A stretch of DNA of 64,000 nucleotides from Ophiodon elongatus (lineage: Eukaryota > Chordata > Actinopteri > Perciformes > Hexagrammidae). Under the pieces are notes generated by a model, which saw only the letters and a list, made by a program, of their open reading frames with translations, was not told the DNA's origin and did not search any database. This document shows, piece after piece, positions 23,801-34,593 of this stretch. A program made the position numbers and the translations under genes. Where the stretch lies: contig JACSYO010000521.1 of the NCBI GenBank assembly GCA_016806645.1, positions 294,001 to 358,000 of the forward strand. The letters are read 5' to 3'. The first letter of the stretch is position 1. Each line of letters opens with the position of its first letter.

Positions 23801-26312
23801 GTCTACCTCCTGAGCCCTGCTCTGTGGTATCTGAACGGTCTCTTGACCTCTTTCTATGGTTATCTGCACTATCCCTTTGCTTTTTGATTGGCCTGGGAAT
23901 GCCCTTGTGTGAAGTCTGACTGTTGCTGGTATCAGGGGATGGACTGCTCATTGGGCTTTTTTCACTTCCAGAGGTGACCTGGTTGCTATGCACAATGACA
24001 GAGGAAGACACTGCTGTTCCATGAACTATGACGGAGGGTTTCGTATGGCCATAAGTTATTACAGAAGGCATGCTTGTGTCTGTGCCTCTACCAGTCTTAG
24101 GATTTTTGGTTTTGCTGCTACTAGACATTTTGAAGCTGCCACTGCCTCTCCCCTGCTCTAACTCTGGGGCCTCACTCTCATGTTTTCTAACTTGGGGCAT
24201 GTCCGCTTGGGGGAGGGGTATTAGTGTGGAGAGGTCCCCATGCTCAGCAGAAACAGGGAAGCCATCAGGGAAGTCATCTGGGTCAGGCTTTACACTCTGA
24301 GGGTGGGCCCCACTGATGAGGCTTTCTAGGTCCCCAGGGCCCAGAGTACAGCCCAGTCCAGGCAGGGACAGGGAAGGTGTCTCAGTTGGTGGGAGGAGCA
24401 GGCCATTATGCAAACTGTCACTGTAAGTCTTGTAGGGTCTCTTCTGGGAGCGCATGGGGAGGAGGCGGTAGAGTTTCAGGGCATTAGCTTTCTGCTTATA
24501 ACCCCCATTAGCTGTCTTTTCACTGGAGATGAGGCTGGGATTAATCCCATGAATGGTTTTCTGGTGTGTTTTGAGATTGTAGTAGGTGGCGAAGGCATCC
24601 CAGCAGAAGATGCACTGGTAGCGCCGCTCTCCCGTGTGCCACACCTCATGCTTTGTGCGGTACTCAGCCAGGGCAAAGACCTTGTCGCAGAAATGGCATG
24701 GATATTTGCGGCGCCATGAGTGTACATTAGAGTGACGCTTCAGGCTGGATAGGGTCATGTAGGAACGTTCACACACGGAGCAAAAGTAAATGATATTGCC
24801 ATCTACCACCTTCACAAAATGGTGCTCATCACCCGCTAGTAACTCTGCGGCTGCTGCATCATCACCTTGGATACGTGCCAGGAGGCTTCGTGCTTTCTTC
24901 CCTGGCCGCGCCTTACTGATGTCTGATTGTCCCACAATCACTCCCCCCTCCACTCTCACCTCACCCTCCTCCAGTGGCTCCTCCTTTGGCTGCACAGTGA
25001 GAGAAGGAGGGCCCAGGCTGTTGGAGGGTAGGCCTGGCACCCTGCAGGAGGCCTCATGGGACTGCAGTCTCTTGCTGTGGATGAAGACTTTGCCACAATA
25101 GCAGCAACTGAGGGCGCGGCTGCCACGATGCAGCCGCATGTGGACTGTCAGGGAGGAGGCCGAGCTGAAAAGCCGATGGCACACCCCGCAAATCAGCTCG
25201 GGCTTCAGGCTTTCGGTAGGGGAATAGGAGGACGAGTGAGGGGGTGCGGTAAGACCCTCAGATGGGGGAGGAGGAGGTGGTGGTAACGGGGGAGGAAGGT
25301 GGAGGGTGGGTGGGTGAAGACTTGGTCCATGAGGGCTTCCCACTTTCCCAGCTGGTCTTCCTGTCATTTTCTCTCTCCTCTCTGCATCCCCACCTCTCTG
25401 ATAGGCTGATGTGCCCAGACTGAAGAGGATCTGGGCGGTTTGAGATGGGGAGGCTGTACCGTTGGCCACCCTGTGCCTCTCATCCCATCCATCGCCACTA
25501 TAACAGCCACCTGAAGACCCACTGGAGGATCTTGGCGGCGACCTGTGGAACTGAGTCTCTGGATTGAGTTTGGAGCACTTCAGAGGAGGCGTGGATTTTA
25601 GATCTTTCCTACTAAGTGCATGAACAGTCATGGGAGATGAGGAGGAGGAAGGCGAGGAGGACGGAGAGCTGTCGTGCCTCGGGGGCTTAAATGGTCTGTG
25701 CTTAACGTCCATAGTAGCATCCAGTTTCCACAGCGACCCCTCGTCTGAGCTCTTGGACGATGGCCGCCGTCGGTGAGGGGAAGGGGAGGATGATGAAGAG
25801 CTACGACAGTGGTTTGGAGACGTCAGGGAGGCTGGGAGAGGGGCGGCACTAAGTGGGAAGCTTAAGGTGATTTTTGCATTTTTGGGTCCATCAGCCATGT
25901 CCTCCAGCCTGTCCTCCATCATGGCCTCGCCACGGCCTCCATGCCTTTTACCCTTCATCTCCAACTGCTCAACTTCCCCTCCCTCCTCCTCTTCCTCCTC
26001 AGACTGAGAGGCCACTCCAAGACAGTGGACTGGTTTGTTTAGCCCTTTGATCTTGCTTGAGCAGCGAAAATTGACAGGCAGGTGTAATGGTGAGGAGGCC
26101 CGAACTGGTTGAAGAGTGTCTACAGCCACTAACGACAGTGGCGGGGAAGACAGAGGTGACAACCGCTGACTCTGTTGGCACGTAGAGTTCTTAGTTGCAC
26201 TATGTCTGATATTGCAGAGGGGAGTTAGCCCAGCAGCCAGGTGTTGCTCACTCAGACGTGACTGAATAAGGCCCGCGTGGAGGGGGTCCCACACCTTCTC
26301 ACCGGACACCAT
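20835..26312 (-). CDS. zbtb4: zbtb4, zinc finger (BTB) domain-containing protein 4, Kaiso family
   Basis: Nuclear zinc-finger protein; human ZBTB4 binds methylated CpG and Kaiso sites and represses transcription. One open frame of 1,825 codons starts at the ATG at 26312 (MVSGEKVWDPLHAG) and stops with TAG at 20835. A good acceptor (TTTCAG) at 26329 shows that upstream exons exist. Eight C2H2-type fingers are visible: two near residues 374-425 (the second has a C-terminal Cys), the Kaiso-like triad at about 507-590 (SYMTLSSLKRHSNVHSWRR and following), two near 1123-1178, and one near 1239-1262. Conserved zbtb4 motifs are KLYRLLPMR, ICQITVRIGEEAIVKR-like near 880, LWRPYYSYKPKRKA near 990, and the C-terminal LLYGPQLLAYPYN...ALPVALNM. 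A charged Glu/Arg-rich stretch lies near 1517-1557. It is far longer than human (1,013 aa), and the BTB core is missing. Identity is secure; the N-terminus is less so. Confidence 0.92.
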   Translation of the reverse strand: MVSGEKVWDPLHAGLIQSRLSEQHLAAGLTPLCNIRHSATKNSTCQQSQRLSPLSSPPLSLVAVDTLQPVRASSPLHLPVNFRCSSKIKGLNKPVHCLGVASQSEEEEEEGGEVEQLEMKGKRHGGRGEAMMEDRLEDMADGPKNAKITLSFPLSAAPLPASLTSPNHCRSSSSSSPSPHRRRPSSKSSDEGSLWKLDATMDVKHRPFKPPRHDSSPSSSPSSSSSPMTVHALSRKDLKSTPPLKCSKLNPETQFHRSPPRSSSGSSGGCYSGDGWDERHRVANGTASPSQTAQILFSLGTSAYQRGGDAERREKMTGRPAGKVGSPHGPSLHPPTLHLPPPLPPPPPPPSEGLTAPPHSSSYSPTESLKPELICGVCHRLFSSASSLTVHMRLHRGSRALSCCYCGKVFIHSKRLQSHEASCRVPGLPSNSLGPPSLTVQPKEEPLEEGEVRVEGGVIVGQSDISKARPGKKARSLLARIQGDDAAAAELLAGDEHHFVKVVDGNIIYFCSVCERSYMTLSSLKRHSNVHSWRRKYPCHFCDKVFALAEYRTKHEVWHTGERRYQCIFCWDAFATYYNLKTHQKTIHGINPSLISSEKTANGGYKQKANALKLYRLLPMRSQKRPYKTYSDSLHNGLLLPPTETPSLSLPGLGCTLGPGDLESLISGAHPQSVKPDPDDFPDGFPVSAEHGDLSTLIPLPQADMPQVRKHESEAPELEQGRGSGSFKMSSSSKTKNPKTGRGTDTSMPSVITYGHTKPSVIVHGTAVSSSVIVHSNQVTSGSEKSPMSSPSPDTSNSQTSHKGIPRPIKKQRDSADNHRKRSRDRSDTTEQGSGGRHGEETGRLFHKSRKSHSKSDISNSKHLSASVGSQVKEAGPLCQITVRIGEEAIVKRSISETDLRRDKSLSPPKTKRSETSSMREAKETRHSHHHHHKHRLHRRVSLEEDGDKEGGDCEEEVRKKSSKSPDEVREYYFRREVRDQDSDHDTEDNLWRPYYSYKPKRKAQAHLQRVKSWQRKLKFKRSIRLKRTDRLKNHVNKETAKSQDEEEDGKIVEAEKLSKANRDEGERKKNLSAPLKEKNKDPEEQVKEACHEVPTSPLHSPKSPLSTSVAPTGIKRRPWTNGNAAECGTCGCWFSSPRKRDKHELSHLLEFVCLFCRATFPSRDKLEDHQRAQHPKPTEAPSVPQKVSLGEQVEGVGVKSVPEIAKYDEEKGGQVALVGCNSSPNRLSRRALSRHTCPQCHKVCKTSSALTRHIRRHELSSSPEREKEDKDSEPKPAEMVVNTVSRDLETEKGQAPSAVSVISYSTPDPPSCGDCLASQQHDDHLSELTDEHQVSESSGKPELTELSHPALEREPSPQIADPPLESPVNLTPTKHKFTPAPPSTLQSVLVMNGPECLDYRTPSKKNLDSQIHRIPSPMHIVAPNNTSPNVPMTSQTRITTAAPPVSMTTALSSEGGFMKRDGVIMDRERQSGSGMFLHVGYEEPPRIQDLRVQSLSRSPSPNEAQDLTMSSILAREREIERHREKERELERRRERERDKEMVKEREKEIERAHQMSRVAHSPQDQISLLVPKEEPLSPVPSPQHIPTQTTMNGSSSHRHTPKSPCRSPSTIGLLAQGNRQVHSSSQGLDRLPLPTGAAGAGDRPSAHALLLPRVPQPPEPEHRDTVSSRDSQQGNSTPVGYHAHNYPMPLIVPDSYHSGKKQEESLLMSAYPAGALPFGPLGKIMVPNGGDLSKLPFYPDPYQLLYGPQLLAYPYNLAALPVALNMMAPGGDKVEPLPFLPAIFNYTAGPYMGTAPHPLVANPSLYSSGSGSGKKQRDSSSSKP

Positions 26313-27599
26313 GACCAGCACCCGAAATCTGAAAGAGAAATCAGAAAGTATATGTTAGCGTTCTAAACTTCCTAGGATACATGTGCAACACGAACATTTA
26401 CATCGACATAAAGCAAAGAATTAACATTAATGTACACCCACAGCTTTTGCAGTAACAGTCATGACGCTCGTGGAACACTTTTGAGAAACGGAAAAGAAAA
26501 CTAAATGCCCCAGCAATGCTGAACTCTATGAGCTCCGCCAGGAATGGTGAGTGAAAGGAGGGAGAGGGTAGGGGGAAGGAATGAATCTGCGGCAGTGCTG
26601 GTTTAGATTTCAGCGTGCCACAACCAAGCCTTTAGAAAGGCATTCCAGAGATCCATCTCTCTCGGCTGTGACACAACATTCCCTATGCCTAATTGGAAGG
26701 AGTTCAGATTTAATCAAGATTCCCTCAGAGTGTTGACTTAGATCCATGGCCCGAAGTGCGCACGTAAAAATAGTCCCATTCTCTTGCTGTTTGAGCAAGA
26801 GCCTTGTTAGCCATTCCTGGCAGTGGCTAGTATTTGCCGGGCATGACTCTAACCATTTATTTGTGAAGGCAAAGGCGGGAGGGAAGGAAAGAGGGGAAGA
26901 GGAGAAGGGAGGGAGATTGCATGCATGTGCACAGAGAAGGGGTGTATTTCAGTCCTCTGCATCCGGTACAATCTCAGCTAAGCTGGAGAAGATGAGCGAC
27001 AGGCTATTCTCATTTCCATTTTAATTTGACTGCCATGGTGGTGGATGCAGTCCTGCTACAAATTCCCCGTACACGAGATAGCAGCCGATTCTTGCGTGAT
27101 AGGCAATTTTCTGTTATTACTTATTTAAAATAGGTCGATTTATTTAGGTCTGCATATCGGGGAGAAGAACGGAGACAGTATAAGGCCATAATGATGCTAC
27201 GAGAAGAAAAATCCTCAGTCATGCTTTTCTGCCTGCGTTTTCAAGCAGCAAAGCAGCCAGGAAGGCAGGCCGCTGTAAAATTCCACAGGCAGCCCTGAAC
27301 AGGCAGAAACTAGGTCAGCACTGTTATTGCAGAGGGAAGAGGAGGGAGAGAGCGAGAGAGAGGGTGAGGATGAGGGAGAGAGAGAGTGAAAGGGTGATAG
27401 AAAAAGGGAGAGAGAGAAAGAAAACCGGGAGAGCAAGAGACAGGGAGAAGGAGAAGGAGAAGGGAAGAGGAGGGAGAGGTGGGGGGTTGAAACAGGAACA
27501 GTCAGACACTGTCAGACAGACAGGAGCCCAGGCAAACACTCACACACACACAAAAGCGACCAGCACATAGACAAACATATAACCACGCACAAACACTCA

Positions 27600-27602
<3 letters not shown>

Positions 27603-27650
<48 letters not shown>
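27603..27650. repeat. (CA)n microsatellite
   Basis: About 24 CA units in the region upstream of the zbtb4 coding exon. Confidence 0.95.
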
Positions 27651-27655
<5 letters not shown>

Positions 27656-28328
27656 AACATGCATGTGTACACAGCACTGCACTTACACTCAAACGTGCCC
27701 ACAAGCAAGACAGACAGGCCTAAACAAAGTAGTTCAACACTTGTAAATGACATTCAAAATCAAAAGGTGAATCTGAGTGCACACTGACACTGAGGATACA
27801 GGTGGGATTAAGTATAGTCAACAAAAGAAAAACACGTGTGTCTGTTAATGACGTAGTGGCACATGCTTTTTGTTGTAAGTGGATAAAAAAAAAAAAAAAC
27901 AGGTCATGCCTATTCAAGACGTGTGTCTCATAACAAGGATGCACAATCCTATCTCGCCAGGCTCGCTGTGTTTTGTTGCTCTGTATTGAAGCAGGCCTCA
28001 CATTTGCTGAGCGATAGATGTTGAGCAGGAAATCCCTTATGGCAAGCGCCAGTCTGCTACAAGTGGGCGGACACGCTGAGAGACAGTGCTAAGGCTAAAA
28101 ATTTCACCATCTCAGGAAAATGCGTATGACGCCCCCTCGCTCTTTTTCTTTATCTCCCTGTGACGCACACAGCCGCTGCACAAGCGGAGTCTGCACGACA
28201 CGCCATCTGACTGTGACAGGGAGCTTTTAACGCGCCTTCAATGTACTGGATTTACTCATATTCACAGAGATTTGTGCACATGCAGAAAGAGACACTTTTA
28301 CCTCTTTATTATTTGTGCAGATGAGCGG

Positions 28329-28367
<39 letters not shown>

Positions 28368-30700
28368 CTTCTGTACGGCTCACGAGCAAACGTGACCGTG
28401 AATGTGCCGAGGACCCTAAAGCGAAATCAAAATAAACAGCGACCCTGTTCCCACACCTCTCCGTAACAGGATGTTCTGCACAAACAACAATGTTGGTCAG
28501 CCTATGAAGTGTTCATCTATTTACGCTCGTGGCACTAAATAACCGCATAGCAGGAACAGGTTCTCAGCTGGTGCCGGCAAAATAACTAACTAGTCTCGTG
28601 GAATCATAAAAGACATTATACCAAACGCATTGGCTTCTGCGTAACAACGAAAGGCTCTTCACTGACAGGCAGAGGGAACAGAGGCCTACTGATTCAATTT
28701 GTATTTGATATCAAATGACAAACATGAAGTAAACACTTTTTTTATTTTTATTCTTGGAATTTCATTCTCTTCAGTTTAAATCCTTAGGAATAGCATAAAC
28801 TTGCAGATTAGTCTCCCTCGCTCAGCAGTTAAACTTTTGAAACCGATTAAGTTTGCGGAAATTATAAGTGCGGTTTGGCTCAAAAATCATAACATATTGT
28901 TTGCTTCGAATTTGAGGACCGATTCAAAACAGCAGAAGTTTTTACTATTGACTCTGGCAAACTTTTCCATTCGCATCTGAAAAACATGGATCACTTTATG
29001 ACCTTGGAAACCATTAGTTTGTAATCCACCGAGTCTAAACGGTCAATCAGTCACTAGGAAAATCACTGCTAAGGTGGCTTTGCACAACACAAGGCAGGAC
29101 GGCAGAGGAGTTTGGCTGGTGCGCCGGCTCAAGGCCTTGAACCAGCCGTTGAGCAATCTGTTTATTCCCCACTGAAACTGGTACTTGTGCTGACAGACAA
29201 ATAACTGTTAGGATTATATCATGATGCTTTTTTTTTTTTTTTTGTGTTGTTGCCATCTTTCATCTCAAAGGAAATTCCAACCACATCGTATTGTGGTATT
29301 ATGCAATTCAAACTAAAACTAAATTTGGCTCTAAAGTAAACTGTTTTAAGCTATTTGGTCCAATCCTTTGTATAATTGAGGATTACAAGTCTGATCATAG
29401 GAAATTATATTTTTAATACTGTTTTAGTGCCACGTAATTTACTTTCATATTTCAACATTAATGTAAGCAACATTTGTACCAAACCTTCATTAAAATGTAT
29501 TTAAAAGTTATCTTGCTTTCTCTGGACTCTCACAATTAAAGGACAATTTAAAATTAAATTCTGGTCTTATTTTCATAGTTTGTGTTGACCAAAGTAGTTG
29601 CTGAGATCTAGAATAACGTTACTAAGGCAAAATCTGATGGTTCAAGGAAAACGCCGGTGAGCCAACAGTTTAGAGGATCCTAACCCCTCTATTTTGAGAT
29701 GAAACTGTCCGTGAGCACATTTGAAATGTTGGTAATAATCTTTAATTGCACAGAAAAAACGTGTGTGTTCACAAAGCTACGGTAGTCTAACGGAGAGCAC
29801 TTATGCCTGCAGCACTGCAGGTCAAAGCAGAAGCAGGAAGTCATTTTGTAATTTGCATATTTCTTCTTTGCTCTTATTTTTTTTTTTGTCTCCGCATTCA
29901 CAGATCAACACAGTTAGTTGTGCAACTTTATTATTTCTAATACGAATGATGAAAACAACAACTCTAAACTATCAACCAAGTTGTAATAAACCAGGATCAT
30001 CCTTTACCTATGTATTAAAGCTACACAATACGAGTGGGAGCATTGCTATTGCCTCTGGACGGCTCTAAACGTGGCGCCGCGGCTAGCAGCTAACGGTGCC
30101 GAAGGTGCAGACAGGGTGAACTGTGCAAACAACGGCAAAAATGCAGGCAGAGCTAACAGTGTTTACCTGAGGGGGACCCGGAGGGTGGGTGCTACACTTC
30201 TGCGACAATGCCGTCGTTTGGGACGGCATTAACAGCCGTAACCCCACAGGCTGCTCTCGTGCATTAACTTGAGACCAGAAGCACGTGCGGCCGGCCGGCT
30301 ATGTTAACAAAGCAAAGAGAAGCTCGGATAACAACACACACAGAGGGAGAGCCGCTTCTTTCTCTGCTCAGGTAGACATTACTCCACTATATCTTTACAC
30401 AGCAAACAGCTTTTTGTTGCTATAATAATGCTCCGAATGTCGTATATTGCTGCTTAAAGCGCTAATGTGCCTTGCGTGTGTGTGTGTGTACGTGTGTGTG
30501 TGTGTGTAAGGGGTCAAGGGGAGTGACTGCAAGTCAGAATGTGGAGGGCCTCGGTGTTCCAGCCGGTGAGCCAGCGGCGAGGAGCATGTGGAAAGAGGAA
30601 GGTGTCAGTTGGGCTTTTTCCCCAGTGAGGGGCAGCCAGAGGGGCCCAACTATCGGAGCAGCAGTTGGTCTGTGAAGAGGAGGGTGTATGTGTGCGCATG

Positions 30701-30747
<47 letters not shown>

Positions 30748-32205
30748 AGGGGGGCATTGTTAGCAAGAACAGCAACTGAACTCTCAGCAACCCCCCGTCC
30801 AAGCGAGCGTGGTGGAGCCAGCCAGATGGGATAGAGGGAGGGAGGAGGTAAGGGAAGTTGGTATGGGTTGGGGAGTGGTTGAGCGGAGGTGGTAGTGGTG
30901 GTTGTGGTGGTGGGAGGGAGTGTGGGAGGGGGGATGGGGGGGGGGGGTAGGGGTAACTTCAAACACGTCTCGCCTATGTTCACATTTCATGGTTTCCTTG
31001 TCTTTCAGATCCCCCTCAGCATGACTGAGTGCTTGCCCCCTCTTCTCCCCCTCCCAACTTGTAAACTGTTGTATGGTAGTGTTTTCGCATGCCGCTCCAC
31101 GCACCAGCGAACCTGCCCAAGTCTAAAACACCATACTCTCCACGCTACGTTAGCTCTCAGCACAGCACGTAATTCCCATAATTCTGCTCGCTGCGAAAGA
31201 ATCACGCGAGGCATTTTTGGAAAACAGTAAGGCCTAAGAAAAGTACCCCTGGAGAGCGGTAACACTACACTGGTGACCTTTTGGAGGTAATTTCCCCAAA
31301 ATCATTTTTCAATTTCACACGCAGTCCCTGTTGAAGGGGGTGTGAAAGACACTTTGGAGTTCTCCGTCTCAAACGTCCAAGAAACATTAGAGAATTAGCA
31401 AAGCTGAGTCAGGGCGGCGCGTTCAACAGTCAACATAAAACTGCAAGTACAACGACGGCAGGTTTAGAGAAGACGAAGCGCTGCACCAGTTTCTCGAATG
31501 CGTCCACATCCTATATGGTTGTGACATTTAAAAAAAAAACTTAAAAAAAACAAAAAAAAAACGCATAATCAAACGAAGCCAACCAACTCGGTCTTGCAAT
31601 CTGAATGTTAGCACTTTTATGCCCGGGGCATAAAAAAAGGCCCACATGCCGACATGATTTATCTAATGTGTGACCCAAACACACACTGCCACCACTATGA
31701 CAACATCATTGGTGTGACACACTTCCTATTGTCTGACCTATGACCCCTATCCCTGTGGCAGAGTGGATCATATATTCTATACATTGAGCACAGGGGCTTG
31801 GCTTGGCATCCATGGAAACCAGGAATGTGGAGTAGTTGGCAGCAGATGCTGTGTTGTTTTGGGGAAAAAAGAAAAAAGAAAAGTAAGGCTTCGGGCAGCA
31901 AAGAAAACGGGATTGGTGACATCAATATGCCCTCTGCTGCTCTTCCAGAGACAACCTCCAGCTAAACAACAGGCTGGTAAAATGGATGACAAACTGGGCG
32001 GCCCGTGACCGGAACAAGAAACAGAACCAGTCGGGAGGAACTAGAGATGTTTACCGTCGCATACGTGCAAGTTTTCCCCCAAAAACACTTCCTCGGATGT
32101 TGTTGGTAACTTGATGAGCAAGATTGGGAGACTGGCCTACCATGTTTAGACCCCAACAACAAAGCTCATATCTGTTCGGACTGGCTGGTTGCCCACCCTC
32201 CACCG

Positions 32206-32239
<34 letters not shown>
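32206..32239. repeat. poly-C run of about 34 bases
   Basis: A homopolymer in a region thick with (CA)n (32393-32494, 32898-32962) and (CT)n (32780-32830, 33021-33062). Its length is unreliable in any assembly. Confidence 0.9.
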
Positions 32240-32240
<1 letters not shown>

Positions 32241-32461
32241 CCCCGTCTGCGGTGAATCACAGAGACGCAAGAGGCTTCGATAAATTAAAAGTTTCATCAC
32301 AATCTCAAAACGAGTCATCGCTCTTGAAAAAGAACTGCGTGGTGCGCCAGCAACAGAGGGGAGAATGAGGGAGACAAGGCCTGTTACTGGCGCACACACA
32401 CACACACACACACGCGCACACACACACACACACACACACACGGACAGACCCAGCACAGGCG

Positions 32462-32494
<33 letters not shown>

Positions 32495-32792
32495 GAATAC
32501 GCGTCTACAAACACACACTGCATATATACACACACCCACCAACACTCACGCCCCAACACACGCACAGTAAAATAAAAACCTTTTCCTCCTCTTCAAGCGC
32601 GGAGCAACCACCGCCGCAGCAGCAGCAGAGTGAAGCAGAAAAACAAGCAGGAAAACAACAGAAATCAGCCTCTCTTCCTCTTATTCTCTCTGGCTGTCTC
32701 TCAGGAAGGCAAGCATACAAGAGAACGTACCTCGGAAAACCTCCTGCTGCATCTCTGCTGCGATGTGTTCTCTCCCCTCACACTCCCTCTCT

Positions 32793-32833
<41 letters not shown>

Positions 32834-32899
32834 CCTTGGTCTGTGTATGCGCACGTCTGAGTGTGTGTGAGAGAGCGAGCGAGCACAGGGAGAGGCGGT

Positions 32900-32938
<39 letters not shown>

Positions 32939-33029
32939 CACACACACACACACACACACACATACAGGCAGCAGTGTGTGAAGACAGAGGGCAGGAGCGA
33001 TTCTCACACTCGAACTTGCTTGCTCTCTC

Positions 33030-33061
<32 letters not shown>

Positions 33062-33561
33062 CTCTCTCACTCCAGTTTTTGCCTCTGACACACGATTCTT
33101 AGTGTTTTTGCTCTTTTTTTTTTCAGCAAGTGAATCCCCCCTCCCCACTCCCCCCCACTGAATCCAATCTTCTTTTTATTTGGAAGTGTTGTTCCCTCTC
33201 CCCCTTTCTCCACACACACATTCACGCATGCACACACACACACTACTTTATATACACAAAGCCCAGCGATAGGGAGAGGGAGGGAGAGGCAGAGGGAGAC
33301 AGAGTGGGAGAGCAAGCAAGAGGACGCCATTTAAGCAGTTTGTTACGAGCACTGCAAGTCCCCAAAATGGCTGAAAACAAACAGGAACCACGCCAACTCA
33401 AAAAACCTGGGCACAAGGACGGACGGACCGACACACAGACGGGGAGTGAGAGGAGAGTGTGCGAGCGAGACAAGGAGACGGAGAGAGGACAAACTGGTGG
33501 TAGTCAAATGGCGGATGGGAGCACTCTGTGAAACAAGTGAAGTTGAGAGAAAAATGGGTCA

Positions 33562-34246
33562 TTAAAGGGGTACTCCGGCGATTTAGCGTTGCGCTTAAAT
33601 AAAGTTCAGGGACTTACGAGAGACGGATTAAAAAAAGAATGGTCAAAATCGAAGAAACAGAGGCCAAGACAGCCTGACTTAAAGTCCCCGGTATGGGGCA
33701 AGCGCCAATAACGCTGGATCCTACATTTCCCAAGATGCAACTTGATAGCGCCTTTCACTCGTTTCTCTCTGTCTGGCAAATTCCCATGTGTTTCGTACTA
33801 ACCCTGAAGGGCCTTCAGATCCCGAATTGCCCTTTGTGAAAACAACGCCACCGGCTATGCTGATGGGACAAACTTTGAAAAGTTTGTCGTCCAGACAATA
33901 AATCCATCCAGCTCGACAGCTACAAAGTAAACAGTTATCCACTGCGGTGAACGGGCACGCTGTGTGCTGTTTGAAATGTAGGAAAATTACGTTGCAAATC
34001 GCATTTGGCATGTTTTTAATTTGGTGAACTGGGACTGAGGATCAAGTTTTTTTGTTTTTTTGCCCGAGCCCTCTGCCACTGTGCTAATGCGGTGTTCCCA
34101 TATTGGCTGCCAGAACACAATCTTATTTCCTTAGACTTTAGAAAGCACCCTCCAGACATTATACAACTGTTTTCACAGGCTCAGCAGCACACCCCGTGAC
34201 GAGTAAACCCTTCTTCACGTGTAAAATCAGTGGAGTGCCTCTTTGA
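33562..34246. mobile_element. MITE-like element with imperfect terminal inverted repeats
   Basis: The left end (33562-33584) reads TTAAAGGGGTACTCCGGCGA. The reverse complement of the right end (34222-34246) reads TTCAAAGAGGCACTCCACTG. They agree over about 17 of 21 positions across AAAGGGG..ACTCC..GATTT. The interior of about 640 bp encodes no transposase. Such AAAGGGG-ACTCC ends are familiar in percomorph repeats. I saw no clear target-site duplication, so the family is not assigned. Confidence 0.55.
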
Positions 34247-34540
34247 AAGAGACGCGGAATAAAAGGTGAACAGACCCTCTTCGATTGCCCATGACCTCAG
34301 CCAAAAGGGTTCAAGTGCTCTCAGTGACGATGTCAATTAACTGCTTTCAGGTCAGTGGTCGAGTCCGAGTCCGACACATGTGGCTAAACCAGAACTACCG
34401 GCGGCCAGCTCCCGTTTTGTTTTACAGCACAACTGAAACGCCGACCTCCCCTCACCAAAACAAAGGCGACCACTGCCTCACCATGGACTTCTGCAGATGG
34501 ATATCACTTCTGATTCATCCGTATCCATGCAAAATGCCTC

Positions 34541-34582
<42 letters not shown>

Positions 34583-34593
34583 GCAGCAGCAGC
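34541..34593. repeat. (CAA)n(CAG)n microsatellite
   Basis: Trinucleotide run that opens frames of poly-Asn and poly-Gln; no gene evidence accompanies it. Confidence 0.9.

Noticed and set aside
32365..33102. 245-codon plus frame rich in THTHTH and SLSLSL
   Set aside because: Translated (CA)n and (CT)n repeats, with no conserved domain.
33721..34011. 96-codon minus frame
   Set aside because: It lies inside the MITE-like element and has no transposase features.
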